From the NCBI RefSeq assembly GCF_905147045.1, contig NC_065908.1, positions 4,092,001 to 4,156,000 of the forward strand: a DNA stretch of 64,000 bases, read 5' to 3'. Of the stretch, positions 47,675-58,009 are shown one piece after another. Each line of letters opens with the position of its first letter. Within the stretch, counting starts at the first letter, position 1. The position numbers were made by a program, and so were the translations under genes. This DNA is from Nymphalis io (taxonomy: Eukaryota; Arthropoda; Insecta; Lepidoptera; Nymphalidae). The notes beneath the pieces are model-generated. The model had not been told where the DNA came from and ran no database searches. It saw only the letters and a program-made list of their open reading frames with translations.

Positions 47675-47885
47675 ATTTCGTTTGCTTTGCGCAAGCTCGT
47701 CTGAGTAGCTACTCATCACAAATTCTGCAACAAACAGCAATATTAGTATCATTATGTTCCGGCTTAAAGGATGAATGAGCGTCATTTCTTAATTCCCAAT
47801 ACTGGTAGCGCAAAGGCGAATAGATGATATTTCTTACAGCGCCAATGTAATCTCTGACGCAACAGGTGTTCCAGTCTTTACATAG
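47675..47885 (+). repeat. Family B element, degraded
   Basis: TTTGCTTTGCGCAAGCTCGTCTGAGTAG, ACTCATCACAAATTCTGC, TTATGTTCCGGCTTAAAGGATGAATGAGC and TTTCTTACAGCGCCAATGTAA in family order. Confidence 0.65.
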
Positions 47886-47889
47886 TCGT

Positions 47890-49095
47890 GATATTTTATT
47901 GTAAAACGCACTATTTTTAAGTTATTTGCAAAAATGCGGCCAACTTATCTTAAGACGAAAATCAATCGAGAATTAATCGATAACTAGGATTTTTCTTGAG
48001 TGACTGACTTTATCCACGTTCTTATTTTATTTACACGACTGGCCAAAAAAAGAGTGTAATGTTTTCTGTGCTCATGTATGTATGCGTGAGTTTCTTTTTT
48101 CCGCCATTATAAGTGCTAGCTATAATTTTAATTTTCAGGTATTTTTGTGTGTACTATTTTTTATTAAAATACTAGTATTCTATATGTCATATTAGTATTA
48201 TACATTTACATTACTGTCCGTTATTGCACTATATTACGATATCTAGAAGTCGTCAATCGTGCGAAACGTGTGTATCGATCACTTCGCGAGAATTGTGATG
48301 CAGCCTCAACAGGAAGCCTTCAGCTTTTGTTCTCTGCTCGAAATGATAAAAACGTCAAGAATCCCGCCGCAACTATTGTTTTGCAACCAGTTTTTTTTTT
48401 AAATTTTATTTTAATGTTTGTGTATTGTTGCGTGCGGTGGCCTGTAAGTGCGTAGTATAAAGTTATACGTTGAACAATGTTTATTTTTTTTTTTACATCT
48501 GAAACGAGTTAACCAATGAAAAAAAGTATTCCAGGTATGATGATTAAGTTTGTCATGTCGTATTAATTAACCGATAAAATTATGTCGTTCATTAAAGAAT
48601 ATATGCATACCAAATTGCACTGGATGCGGAATTTATGATCTTTATCATTGTTGTTATTATAAATTGTGAACGTAACGGATAATTCGCCTTATTTATTATT
48701 TATGCTTCTGACAGACATGAGTCTTAATTAATTTGTAGAATACGGTACACACTGTTTACGGACGCGCATAGTTACATAAATTTCAGTTTTAATTAAATTA
48801 CTTTTATAATAATTATAATATCCTTGTCCAAGTTTTTATTAGTACAAAAGCAGCTTAAATAAATCAATTGTTATCAGACGTTTGCGTTTAAAAAACGCGT
48901 TAAAAAATATTCGTAGTATAACTTCTATTTACATTACGTACGTAACGTTAATTATTATTTCCTTTAAAATATTGAACATAAAAATTAATAAAAAATAACG
49001 ATACTATAACGATAATAACTTCGCGATTTTTGAATCAATATTTATTTTTACGTATGACTTATCGTTTTTTCAGAAATTCGGGAAAAGCCATTTAT
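47890..49095. other. No gene recognised
   Basis: AT-rich. The 61-codon frame at 48270-48455 has no motif. Confidence 0.4.
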
Positions 49096-49098
49096 GTG

Positions 49099-49268
49099 GC
49101 AAATGGGCCACATGTTGGTAAGTGGCCACCACCATAGACATTGACGCTGCATGAAGTATTAAACATTCCTTACATAACCAATGAGCCACCCACCTTGTGA
49201 GCTATGATATTGTGTCCCTTGTGTCTGTTGTGACACTGGCTCATTCACCCTTCAAACCGGAACATTAC
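49099..49268 (-). repeat. Family B element, 3' two-thirds
   Basis: TGGCAAATGGGCCACATGTTGG to TCATTCACCCTTCAAACCGGAAC in reverse orientation. The head third is missing, as expected of 5' truncation. The 111-codon frame at 49197-49532 starts inside it and is not a gene. Confidence 0.7.
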
Positions 49269-49700
49269 CGGTTGTATTACCGGGATGTATGCATGTATCC
49301 TATAAAATCCCCCTTGAATTGGCACAGTCTGTACGCTTCGTCTCTATCTCTTGTCTTGTCTGCGATTTCTCCCTGCTGGGACGTGTCATTTCACAATGGC
49401 TATTATTTTGTCGCTTTAAAGCTGTTCACTCAGTTAATCATAACCACTCTTTTTTGTAATTTAAAGTATATTATGGTCTTGAAAACAGGTATTTCTAGTA
49501 ATCCTTCAAAAGTATATCATGAAATTTGCTAATTACTAGCATCTTTATAAATATTTCATACTTCGATGTAAATAATATATAAATATATTTTGATACTTTG
49601 ATCGATAAGCATATAGATGCGTTTGTAACTTTCTGCAATTACTAAGATAAGATCAAAATTTTTCAAGTCTTTATGAATTTATTAATTATTACCTTTAATT

Positions 49701-49886
49701 TTGAAAAACAGCTGGGCAGCGGATGATATACAATTATACATAACGCTTGGATTTTGGTGTAATAGTGCAAAAAGTTTCATGAAAAATATCACATCTCCTC
49801 TTATTGTTTCTACTGGTGACAGGAGGGCTGGTTCATTTTTCGCCCAGAGAATTGGATTTGCGATTCAAAGGGGAAATGCTGCATGA
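49701..49886 (+). pseudogene. LINE reverse-transcriptase C-terminus remnant
   Basis: A 61-codon frame includes LGFWCNSAKSFMKNI and then TGDRRAGSFFAQRIGFAIQ, RGNAA and a stop. The R(A)..F..QRI..AIQRGNA pattern near a C-terminus is one I recall from insect non-LTR reverse transcriptases, usually preceded by a TLG.WG..A..F segment, which LGFWCNSAKSF matches. All catalytic regions are missing. An isolated scrap with AT-rich flanks; its own 3' tail was not recognised. Confidence 0.5.
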
Positions 49887-50466
49887 AAAATAGCATTCAT
49901 GCCTCCATTCCATTCCACCATTTGCACAGTAACTATTTTTAATTTTTATTCGTATTTATTTAAGGCTTTGATGTAAATAAAATGATATAAAGGCATTATA
50001 CATACATACATATTATATTATATTAATCACTGAAAAGTACTATTGCTCATAGTTGTATTTAAAGTATAATTAGTATGAACAGTTTAGGCAAATTGAAGTT
50101 TTATTTATATTACAATAAGAACCAGTTTTCCCCCAATATACTTCAAGCGTCCCGACAAATTCATAAGTAAAAGGCGAGGGTTTGAATCGATACGAAGTGT
50201 CCAGTTCACGAGGGTAATTGTAATATGGGCCGTGAGAATATTCAATTACTCGACGAACTTAATTGCAACTTGATAAAGTTAGACTAAGTGAACTATCTTC
50301 CGAACTCAGTTAACTGACCATTATCTTTGCCTTTGTGCCGTGGTAGCTCCGTACTTGCCTAATTGGGGGTTGTTCGGTTTGAGAATAGAGTGGCCATACC
50401 TTTATTATTATTAATTATTGATTAAAATATACGTACGAGTATTATTAATAATTTATTTATTATTTA

Positions 50467-50590
50467 GTTACAAGCTATAGGAATATAACTTTAGGTCCCA
50501 TTTTTGCTAGCACATTGTCAGTATGAGAAGTAGTTGTACTTTTTAAGGTGTCGGCGTCTACGGAAAATGTACACTCACCAGTAGGAAACC
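50467..50590 (+). repeat. Family B fragment, strongly degraded
   Basis: AGGAATATAACTTTAGGTCCCATTTTTGCTAGCACATTGTCAGTATGAG, then TGTCGGCGTCTACGG and ACTCACCAG, keeps the order of the second half of the family. Low identity. Confidence 0.35.
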
Positions 50591-50805
50591 TTACAAATAT
50601 AAGTTAAGATCAATTTATTTGATATATTTTTTGAGAAATTAAGATTAAGTAAACTAAAGCATTTTTTTATATGTCTATTATAGTACTTAATTATCAAAAT
50701 AAAACTTATCTAAATAACAGAGAAAAAAAACTAAATTTAAAGGACCTCTTTTAAAGGCTATCGCAAAAAGGAATACTGTATTACACGCGATTTGATTTGA
50801 ATCAT

Positions 50806-50870
50806 TACTAATATCATAAATGAGAAAGTAAGCTTGTTTGTCACATATTCACATTTCGACCTCTCGAGAA
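50806..50870 (-). repeat. Tail of the 'CCCGCGGC' repeat
   Basis: ACTAATATCATAAATGAGAAAGTAAGCTTGTTTGTCACA is the reverse of the ACTTTCGCATTTATAATATTAGT tail family seen at 13590-13632. A GC-rich segment at 50985-51060 downstream is unassigned. Confidence 0.45.
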
Positions 50871-51211
50871 AAGGATATAGGGTTGGAACACATTCACCAA
50901 GAATGTACTATAAAAGAAACTCGTACATAATATAAATTTTATTTTAATAGGGTATGTCTCTAATATTATTTCGTCTATGTCCAAGCTAGCCACTGTCGGC
51001 CGTTCTAATCGAGTTATTGTGAAGCACAATGCGGCAATCAGCGGCGGCCGCAGCACAGGTGGATACTATCCATTGTTGTACGTGCACCCGGACTTGGCAG
51101 ACAGTTTAGCTATATTTAAGATACATTCTCATTTATTATTGCTTAATTTATAGTCTAAGCCATAACACGTACTTGGGGAATAATGATATTGTTATTCATT
51201 ATAGAATCAAG

Positions 51212-51504
51212 TCGAGATGGCCCAGCGGGAAGAGCGCTTGAATCTTAACCGATGATCGTAGGTTCAAACCCGTGCAAGCACCACTGACTTTTTATGTGCT
51301 TAATTTGTGTTTATAATTCATCTCGTGCTTGACGGTGAAGGAAAACATCGTGATGAAACCTGCATCTGTCTAATTTCACTGAAATTCTGCCACATGAGTA
51401 TTCCACCAACGCGCATTGGAGCAGCGTGGTGGAATAAGCTCCAAAACCTTCTCCTCAAAAAAGGGAGAGGAGGCCTTAGCCCAGCAGTGGTACATTCACA
51501 GGCA
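51212..51504 (+). repeat. SINE-Lys copy, full head, clipped 3' end
   Basis: AGTCGAGATGGCCCAGCGGGAAGAGCG, GAATCTTAACCGATGATCGTAGGTTCAAACCC, body and TTAGCCCAGCAGTGGTACATTCACAGGC. The final TGTTACTG is replaced by the element at 51508. Confidence 0.9.
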
Positions 51505-51507
51505 CTT

Positions 51508-51640
51508 TTATAAAACAAAGTGCACCCGCCGCCTCTTTCCGTCTGTCTGTCTGAACTCGATAAACTGAAAAAATACCGAACAGATTTTCATACGGTTATT
51601 CGTGAGGAAGGTTTAGGTGTTATTGTAAATTGACTGAACT
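51508..51640 (+). repeat. Helitron-like repeat, 5' part
   Basis: TTATAAAACAAAGTGCACCCGCCGCCTC, then GTCTGTCTGTCTGAACTCGATAAACTG, CCGAACAGATTTTCATACGG and GTGAGGAAGGTTTAGGTG. Recalled as the opening of a widespread lepidopteran Helitron-like repeat. Joined directly to the truncated SINE-Lys end. Confidence 0.5.
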
Positions 51641-51728
51641 ATGACGACTATTAATGAAGTTCGGAATATATCATGCCGACTGGGCTTGACTGAGTTATAC
51701 ATATGTATTACGAGATAAAAAAAATTCG

Positions 51729-51872
51729 ACGAGCCACTTGGCGTGGTTGGTAGATACTTGCCTTTCACGCCGAAGGTTGTGGGTTCGATTCCCACCCCGG
51801 GACAGACATTTGTGTGCATGAACACGTCTGTTTGTTCTGAGTCTGGGTATAATTATATATATAACGTTACAT
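51729..51872 (+). repeat. SINE-Glu copy, 3'-truncated
   Basis: CGACGAGCCACTTGGCGTGG to GAGTCTGGGTATAATTATATATATAACG. Head and first body part match 42801-43083; the GGCCGTGTGTG body and (ATT)n are absent. Confidence 0.9.
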
Positions 51873-52289
51873 ATTATGTTTTGCATGATTTATGTTTCAA
51901 TTCGCGCTTTATTTTAACTTCACGTGTAAGCAAACATATGTTATTAGACACTATATAAATATTATAGTAATAATATATTTCATGGAATCTATCGTATCAA
52001 TTCCAGCGCACTTCTGAATATAATTCAACACTAAAAAAAATCAAAGGATATGTAATAATAACACTAATACAAAAATAGTAATAGAATAAACGCATTAATT
52101 ATATAATAAAAACGAAATTTAATTACATACCTGGTAATTACATAATGGTAATGAATCGTAATGGTTAACTTAATCCATAGTAATAAATAAAATATTTAGT
52201 ATGAAAAGTATGAAACGATTGTTATCACAGTTTTTTTTTTATTTTTAATTCATTTAAGCGTTTTGTTATTAACTGATTTTTAATTTTTT

Positions 52290-52745
52290 TTTAAATGGTT
52301 AAATGTCCCATGGGCTAAGGCGCCCTCTCCGTTTGTGAAGGCTTGGAGCTGCTGATACCATGCTATTCAAATATGGATTATTGGACACACGCGACAGTAT
52401 TCATATAACACATGTATGTTTTACGATTTATTCCTTCACCGCTGAGTAACAGATCATTTATAAAAACAAATTAAGCACATTATATATGTTTTTTAAGTCT
52501 AGTGCCTGACTATTATCACACCCGAAGGAAAGTGAAGATACAGTCTAAAGTGGAGCGCGCTTGCCTAGGAGATGCCTATTCACTCTTGACTTGAAGGTAT
52601 CCATATTGTAGGTGATGGGGAAAACGGAGATCGGGAGGGTATTCCAGACCTTGACAGTGCGTATCAGAAACGAGGTAGCAAATCTCATCATATGAAAATT
52701 CTTTGGTGATTCCCCGGGTGTAAACCCACAATGTTAATGTAAAGT
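52290..52745 (-). repeat. SINE-Lys copy split by a LINE end
   Basis: The left piece 52290-52480 (AAATGTCCCATGGGCTAAGGC to AACAAATTAAGCACAT) and right piece 52690-52745 (ATGAAAATTCTTTGGTGATTCCCCGGGTGTAAACCC) are consecutive parts of the reversed element. The LINE fragment between them interrupts the CACATGAAAATTC block. Confidence 0.75.
52481..52689 (-). pseudogene. LINE reverse-transcriptase C-terminus with 3' UTR
   Basis: On the reverse strand, 52685 to 52545 reads RFATSFLIRTVKVWNTLP, then ISVFPITYNMDTFKSRVNRH and LLGKRAPL with a stop at 52545-52547. The RT..VWN.LP..VFP..YN...FK..VNRHL pattern is the classic C-terminal end of insect non-LTR reverse transcriptases. A 64-bp 3' UTR ends in TTAAAAAACATATATA. 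The frame is intact, so the insertion is moderately young. 5'-truncated. Confidence 0.8.
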
Positions 52746-52914
52746 TTCCTAAAATTTTACTTATAAATTTAATTAATAAAATTATCAACAACAATAAAAA
52801 ATTGATAGTAATCAGATATTATATCGTAAATATCCTCAGTTACACCATATAGAGGTACAATTTAATATAGCATCTTTAAGCGTTATTAGATATTGACTCT
52901 CTTTTTTTGACGGT

Positions 52915-52966
52915 GTAACAGTTTCTTGACCAAAATCATATATGATGGTGGTCAAGAAACTTTTAC
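52915..52966. other. Near-perfect 52-bp palindrome
   Basis: Arms of 26 bp meet with no loop: pairing is broken at only three positions (52919, 52933 and 52934 with their partners). The core is AGTTTCTTGACCA...TGGTCAAGAAACT around ATCATATATGAT. It abuts the decayed LINE end at 52967. Confidence 0.9.
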
Positions 52967-53046
52967 CAGATGCTTATTCACTCTAGCCTCTGAAACATGG
53001 ACACTGGAAAGTCATTTCACATTTTGACTGCACGGGGCGCTCTCAG
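52941..53046 (-). pseudogene. Second LINE end, degraded
   Basis: Reverse strand: TVKM, stop, NDFPVSMFQ, then in a shifted frame ARVNKHLVKVS. It aligns with TVKVWNTLPISVFP and SRVNRHLLGK of 52545-52685, so it is an older relative with a stop and a frameshift. Confidence 0.55.
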
Positions 53047-53240
53047 GGCGTCTCTTTCTTAAGGAGAATGTTTGAAGCTTTGCCCACCATGCTCCAATGC
53101 TTGTAAAAACGCATGTGTTCGAATTTAATCCAACACATGGTGGTTTCCTCACAACATTGTCCTTCACTGCCGATCATGAGACAAATAATAATCACAATGA
53201 AAAAAAGTGTAAGCTTAGTACCACGGCTTCGGCTTTTCAA
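53047..53240 (-). repeat. SINE-Lys copy, degraded
   Basis: TCTCTTTCTTAAGGAGAATGTTTGAAGC, CCCACCATGCTCCAATGC, ACATGGTGGTTTCCTCACAACATTGTCCTTCACTGCCGATCATGAGA. Directly adjoins the decayed LINE end at its left. Confidence 0.7.
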
Positions 53241-53244
53241 ATAT

Positions 53245-54380
53245 CCACTAGGCAGTCATAACTAAGTAATTTTATGTTAATTGATAACACAAACTATCCG
53301 GTTTTAAAAGATATTATTTTAAATTCTCATGAATATATTAAATAATTGTTAACTATTATGACCGTAAAGCTGTTTATTTTTTATATCGAATGAAACGCAA
53401 AATACAAAGTGTATCTTAGTTTAGAACTTGTGATCGAAACTGATTCGGAGATCTTGATCTTATAAAACTTTATTAGGATAATTAAAAAAGTCCTATGCCT
53501 GAGAAAACGATGAAGCGTAATCGAATGTTATAAGTGGAGTTCCGTATATTATTAAATTAGTTTTACTCAGGCTTTGTATATCGTTTAAAAACTATATTAA
53601 GATAATTTTATATAAATTTTTAAGGCTTTGTGTTATCATATAATTATTATTATTATTTTACAATAAGTCATATATCATGTAGCAGATAAACAATAGTAAC
53701 TTAGATATAAATTTTATAACTATTAAATGCTGTGCAGCCTTATCGCTTAAAGGGATATCTCACAGAACACCCTCAATGAAAGATCTTTCATAAGAATCCA
53801 GGTCACCGCAGTTAACAAGAAAACACTCTGTTATACTGTCACAGTAATTACAATAAAAAATAAATAAAATATAGTTTAATGTTAGATTTAATTTCCCGTG
53901 TTGTCTGTTAGTGTAACTTACAATATTGTTCGCTGGTTTTTTACAAATTGAGTTTTTTTAAACTTACAATGGGATCCCTAATTTTCATCCGAAACACAGA
54001 TAAGGTTGAAAGTTTAAATAATTAAGCCTTTGATTGACATTATCACTGAGCTTGAATTAATTTTATTATACAGTTCTTAGAATATAGAGATTTTTAATTA
54101 AGAAATTAACTAATTCGAGATGCATCGGGCCTTTAAAACTTGATTAATTTTTAATCTTTTTTTAAAAATACCGCGCTACTCTATAGATATAGATTTGATA
54201 AAAGATAAGATACGTAAGGAAGTATCAAAGAGATACAAACTTTAGTGTTTTAATAATTATATTTTAATTCTAATTAAAAAAATTCGACAACAGATAATAA
54301 ATTTTATTATAATTATGTATAAACTATATATTTATTTTAATTTGATTTAACATAGAAATTATTTTATTGTTTTTTTTTTC
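53245..54380. other. AT-rich stretch, no repeat recognised
   Basis: Leads into the polypyrimidine tract of the candidate exon at 54383. No coding signal. Confidence 0.4.
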
Positions 54381-54382
54381 AG

Positions 54383-54445
54383 ACCATTGCATCATTCCAA
54401 GGAATACATACAAAACACGACTCGTGTGAACTCGCTATTAGAATA
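54383..54445 (+). other. Candidate internal exon, 63 nt
   Basis: A strong acceptor (TTGTTTTTTTTTTCAG) is followed by 63 bases and a consensus donor (ATA|GTAAGTC). The length is a multiple of three. Two frames are open: frame 1 begins TIASFQGIHT and ends CELAIRI; frame 2 begins PLHHSKEYIQ and ends NSLLE; frame 3 has a TGA. The segment is less AT-rich than its surroundings and is not part of any repeat I recognise. I do not recognise the protein. If real, the window is part of a plus-strand gene with very long introns. Confidence 0.35.
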
Positions 54446-54449
54446 GTAA

Positions 54450-55355
54450 GTCAACGACGGTCGAAAGTTGGTTCCATAACAAATAGCAATTATACTTTTC
54501 AATATTTGATATCATTTATGTTATTTATACCATCCATTTTCGAATACCATATCTAAACATATATAATCGAACTATTTTAAACGTATTAATTCATTTAACA
54601 CTTTTTTTATTATTATCACAAACCGACTAAAGTCAATTACATCATTTTTTTAATGCTTAGTTGGAATTTAAATGTAATTAGACAATTTGCATTTAATAAA
54701 TTTTGTTTAATTCCTGGAATGTCGCGCCTATTGGTGTTTTCGGTTGTGCTAATACAGAATTATCTCTGTTTTTATATTGATTTACTGATAAATATATTTT
54801 TTTATTTTTTATTTAACTACACTAAAGCACTTTGGTTTTTCATTTATAAAACAATGAAGATTTAAAGCGCTGTTTGCTGAATTTTTATCATCTGTAAATT
54901 TACAAATAAATAATCTCAATGCAAAAACCGAAAACAATTTAACTATAACATCAAAACGAAAAAAAAAAAAAATAAACAAAAACAACCAATTATTTTAATA
55001 GTTTAAACAATAAAATCTTACAACAAGCAATTATTTATTTATAATAAATTATATCGCTTATAATACCGAGATATGATCATTGTCAGCCAGTACACTGGAC
55101 TAATTACGTACAACTTCAAAAGACCACAAACACAGCAACATGAGACGTTTTCGAAATGCGAAAGGGCCGGCATTATAACGCCATGTTCACAAGAGAAAGA
55201 CGGGATAAAGGACAAGCCAGTGCGATTACACCTGTTAAACGCTCTTTGCGCTCGCCGCGAACATTGTCAATCTTATACCTGAACAAGGACAGCGTTGAGT
55301 CGATATAACTTATAATTTAATTTAATTACTAAAACAATAATAGATAATTACTATA
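54450..55355. other. No repeat or gene recognised
   Basis: AT-rich to 55060; 55070-55300 is less AT-rich with a 69-codon frame lacking any known motif. Confidence 0.4.
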
Positions 55356-55357
55356 TA

Positions 55358-55560
55358 ATTTTATTGTACACCACAAAGAGAAAAACAAATACAAAACATG
55401 GATACAGCCTAAATAAGAGTAGCATAAAATTTCGGCGATCTCTTCCAGGCAACCAACGGTGTAAGTAATAACTCATAGGATATGAGGTAAGTGGCGCTGT
55501 AATAATAAATAAAATAATATTAATTTATGATTAAAACAAACTAATAAATAAATGTAAATA
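55358..55560 (-). repeat. Non-LTR retrotransposon 3' end
   Basis: Reversed copy of the 6190-6412 element: TTATTGTACACCACAAAGAGAAAAAC at the left and GGCGATCTCTTCCAGGCAACC in the middle, then CATAGGATATGAGGTA. Extends as far upstream as its partner. Confidence 0.65.
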
Positions 55561-55669
55561 TAAAATTAATTATTTAACAAATAAAATATATAATTATTTA
55601 GCAAATACGTTATTTTCACACTATCGAATTTCGACGACCAATGTCAAAGATGAGACAAAGGCTACCGAC

Positions 55670-55945
55670 AAGTTTGTGAAACGCAGGCAATGCTCTCTGT
55701 AATCTTTCATTCTCATGGTGATGAGATGGCAATCCGACACAATTGGAAAAACATCAGTTGCCGCGTCGATACTACTGCTTTGCCTATTATTTGATGCATA
55801 AGAGAGTAAAACTGATAACTGTTTAGTCCTTAACTCCCGGCTGTTAAGCTTTTACCTAGAGAAAAAAAATAATACTGGCCTACTCTGGAATTACAATCCT
55901 GGATCTATGTATTTGCAACCAAATGAGTTAGCTATAGAGCAGACA
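55670..55945 (-). repeat. SINE-Cys copy, degraded
   Basis: CTCTGTAATCTTTCATTCTCATGGTGATGAGATGGCAATCCGACACAATTGGAAAAACATCAG and a decayed head (CCTGGATCTATGTATTTGCAACCAAATGAG). Confidence 0.65.
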
Positions 55946-55949
55946 ATAT

Positions 55950-57045
55950 CCGATAAAGATGAAAATATAATGCTCCTGATCTTAAAGAAATCGGCTTATG
56001 TAGACCACCGTTATTACCGTCACATTTACATAGTATCCAATCAGAACAAATACTTCTCATTTGCTTAAAATCTACTAAAATTGGGTCAATAAAGTTGCAT
56101 AAAAATACTTCTTATATCCCGTTTCTCAGTATTTATTTTACATTAGAGAAGCATCACACTACGTAGTTTAATCACACTGCCATTAGAAAATATACATTAA
56201 TATTTAAAAGATATAAAATACTAAATATTTACCAATTTTACAAAATTATCTTAGTAACTTCCGACATTATTCATTTAAAGTTTCAAATTTTTCACTAAAA
56301 TATTAAAAACTATGAACAAAGAAATCATTCTCATTCGAAAAAGGAATTAAAATTAAACTGGTAAATTAATTAAATGACAATTAAATTTAATTAAAAAAAC
56401 GTATTTTATATTTCATTTATAATAATAACATTCACCATAATAACACTCACATTAATAAATACCCCGCAGTTGGCAACACTGTCACTAAAATTCATAGAAA
56501 TTAGCGATGAAACAAACAATTCATAAGAAAACCTTTACACTATGTAGGAAAGCGACAAAGACAAATAGAATATAGAAAAGAATGGAGCTACTCAGATAAA
56601 ATTATTCACAAACATCAATACATAAATCAATAAGAATTTAAGTTTAACTTAAATAACAAATTGCTTGTAACATTTTTTTGCATTTGGTTTATCGTTAAAG
56701 TTAAGATATCACGCTAATTGCTTTAATGTATTTTTGTCAATTATCGAGACCTCCCGCTTCAAAATTAACCATTAAACTGTTACATAAATCGTATACGCTA
56801 TTTCATTTAGACCTATCGCTCTGATTGGTTGTAATTATATTTAAGGCCACTTGTTATTCGTTCCTATCTAATTGAGTGTCAAATTTACACTTCTGGTATC
56901 GGCTATTGCTAAATTTGTTGCTTCTGACCATACTCTTACACTAAAGCTATTGCCATTGGCAAGTTGCGCAAGAAACTTAGTTTTAGTAATAACCAAATTA
57001 ATCTTTATACCAATAATGATGATTGCCTCGTGTTTATACTTGTAA
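55950..57045. other. AT-rich, no gene
   Basis: No repeat assigned. 56820-56950 is slightly less AT-rich. No open frame of note. Confidence 0.4.
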
Positions 57046-57049
57046 GCTT

Positions 57050-57272
57050 ATATTTGCCGTGGTTCCGAGGTTTCTAACCACGGTTCAAGTCAATAAATGT
57101 TATTCGGTTTTCTGTCGTGACATTGCCGATAGTAACGCCTGTTTGAAAGTTGGTAGTCTTTACACTAGCCTCGGATAACACATAAAGACTTTGGTGCGTC
57201 TGAACACTTTCCGGCCGAGATGGATTATGAACCTGTGGGAATAGAGATTGTCGTTGTGTTAGAAATGAACTT
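57050..57272 (+). repeat. SINE-Cys copy, degraded
   Basis: GTGGTTCCGAGGTTTCTAACCACGGTTCAAGTC, then TTGGTAGTCTTTACACTAGCCTCGGATAACACATAAAGACTTTGGTGC and CTGAACACTTTCCGGCCG. Overlaps the start of a 68-codon frame that is repeat-derived. Confidence 0.55.
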
Positions 57273-57289
57273 TAAACTCAAAAAAACAT

Positions 57290-57378
57290 ATGAAAACTTA
57301 ATTGTATTGCCCCAATTTGAACCCGCGATAGTCGGTCAAGTCCACATTTTTCTATCCACTGAATTGACTCGGTTAAAA
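57290..57378 (-). repeat. SINE-Lys head fragment
   Basis: ATTGTATTGCCCCAATTTGAACCCGCGATAGTCGGTCAAGTCCACATTT is the reversed B box and anticodon region of the family. Confidence 0.6.
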
Positions 57379-57790
57379 AATAAACACAAATTAAAAAAAA
57401 AAAACCATAATAATCGCACAAAATAAAAACAAACAAATATATAAGATAAAACAAAGAACGTAAGAAACATTGTCAGAAGAAAAAAAATAAAAATCCCATA
57501 AAGAACTTGATATAAAGAAGTCCGAAATCCTATTCGGTAAAAAAGTTAAATTTAAAAATGGAATCTAATCTCAGCTGTCATCGGTAAGGAAAAATAACGT
57601 AATATGAAGTCGGGCTAATGAGACAAAAGAGTAAATGAGCACAACAATGGATGGGCAGTAAAATACTCAATTTATTTACTTGAGATGGGTTGAGATATTC
57701 TGATAACGTTAATACAGTTAAGGGGAGGCGATGCATTAATTGAAATATTATAGGTTTTTTAATTGCTTCGTATTATATTTAAGTAGCATT

Positions 57791-58005
57791 TTGTTAATGT
57801 CCCACTGCTGGGCTAAGGAATTTATTCCACCACGCTGCTCCAATATTTATACACATTGGTTTGATTTTTTACCGATATATTATTAAACAGGTTTATTCAC
57901 AACGTATATCATACATTAAGCACATGATTAGGTCATTGGAACTTACCCAGGTTTGAACGCATAATCTCCGGTTAAGGTCCACGGATCCACTGGGACATTT
58001 CGGCT
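57791..58005 (-). repeat. SINE-Lys copy with internal deletions
   Basis: TTAATGTCCCACTGCTGGGCTAAGG joins straight to TTTATTCCACCACGCTGCTCC, then a worn body, and a head with CCAGGTTTGAACGCATAATCTCCGGTTAAGG. Confidence 0.75.
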
Positions 58006-58009
58006 TTTT

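Noticed and set aside
48040..48120. Segment resembling a MITE (AAAAAAAGAGTGTAATG...TTTTTTCCGCC)
   Set aside because: No terminal inverted repeats or duplication could be defined.
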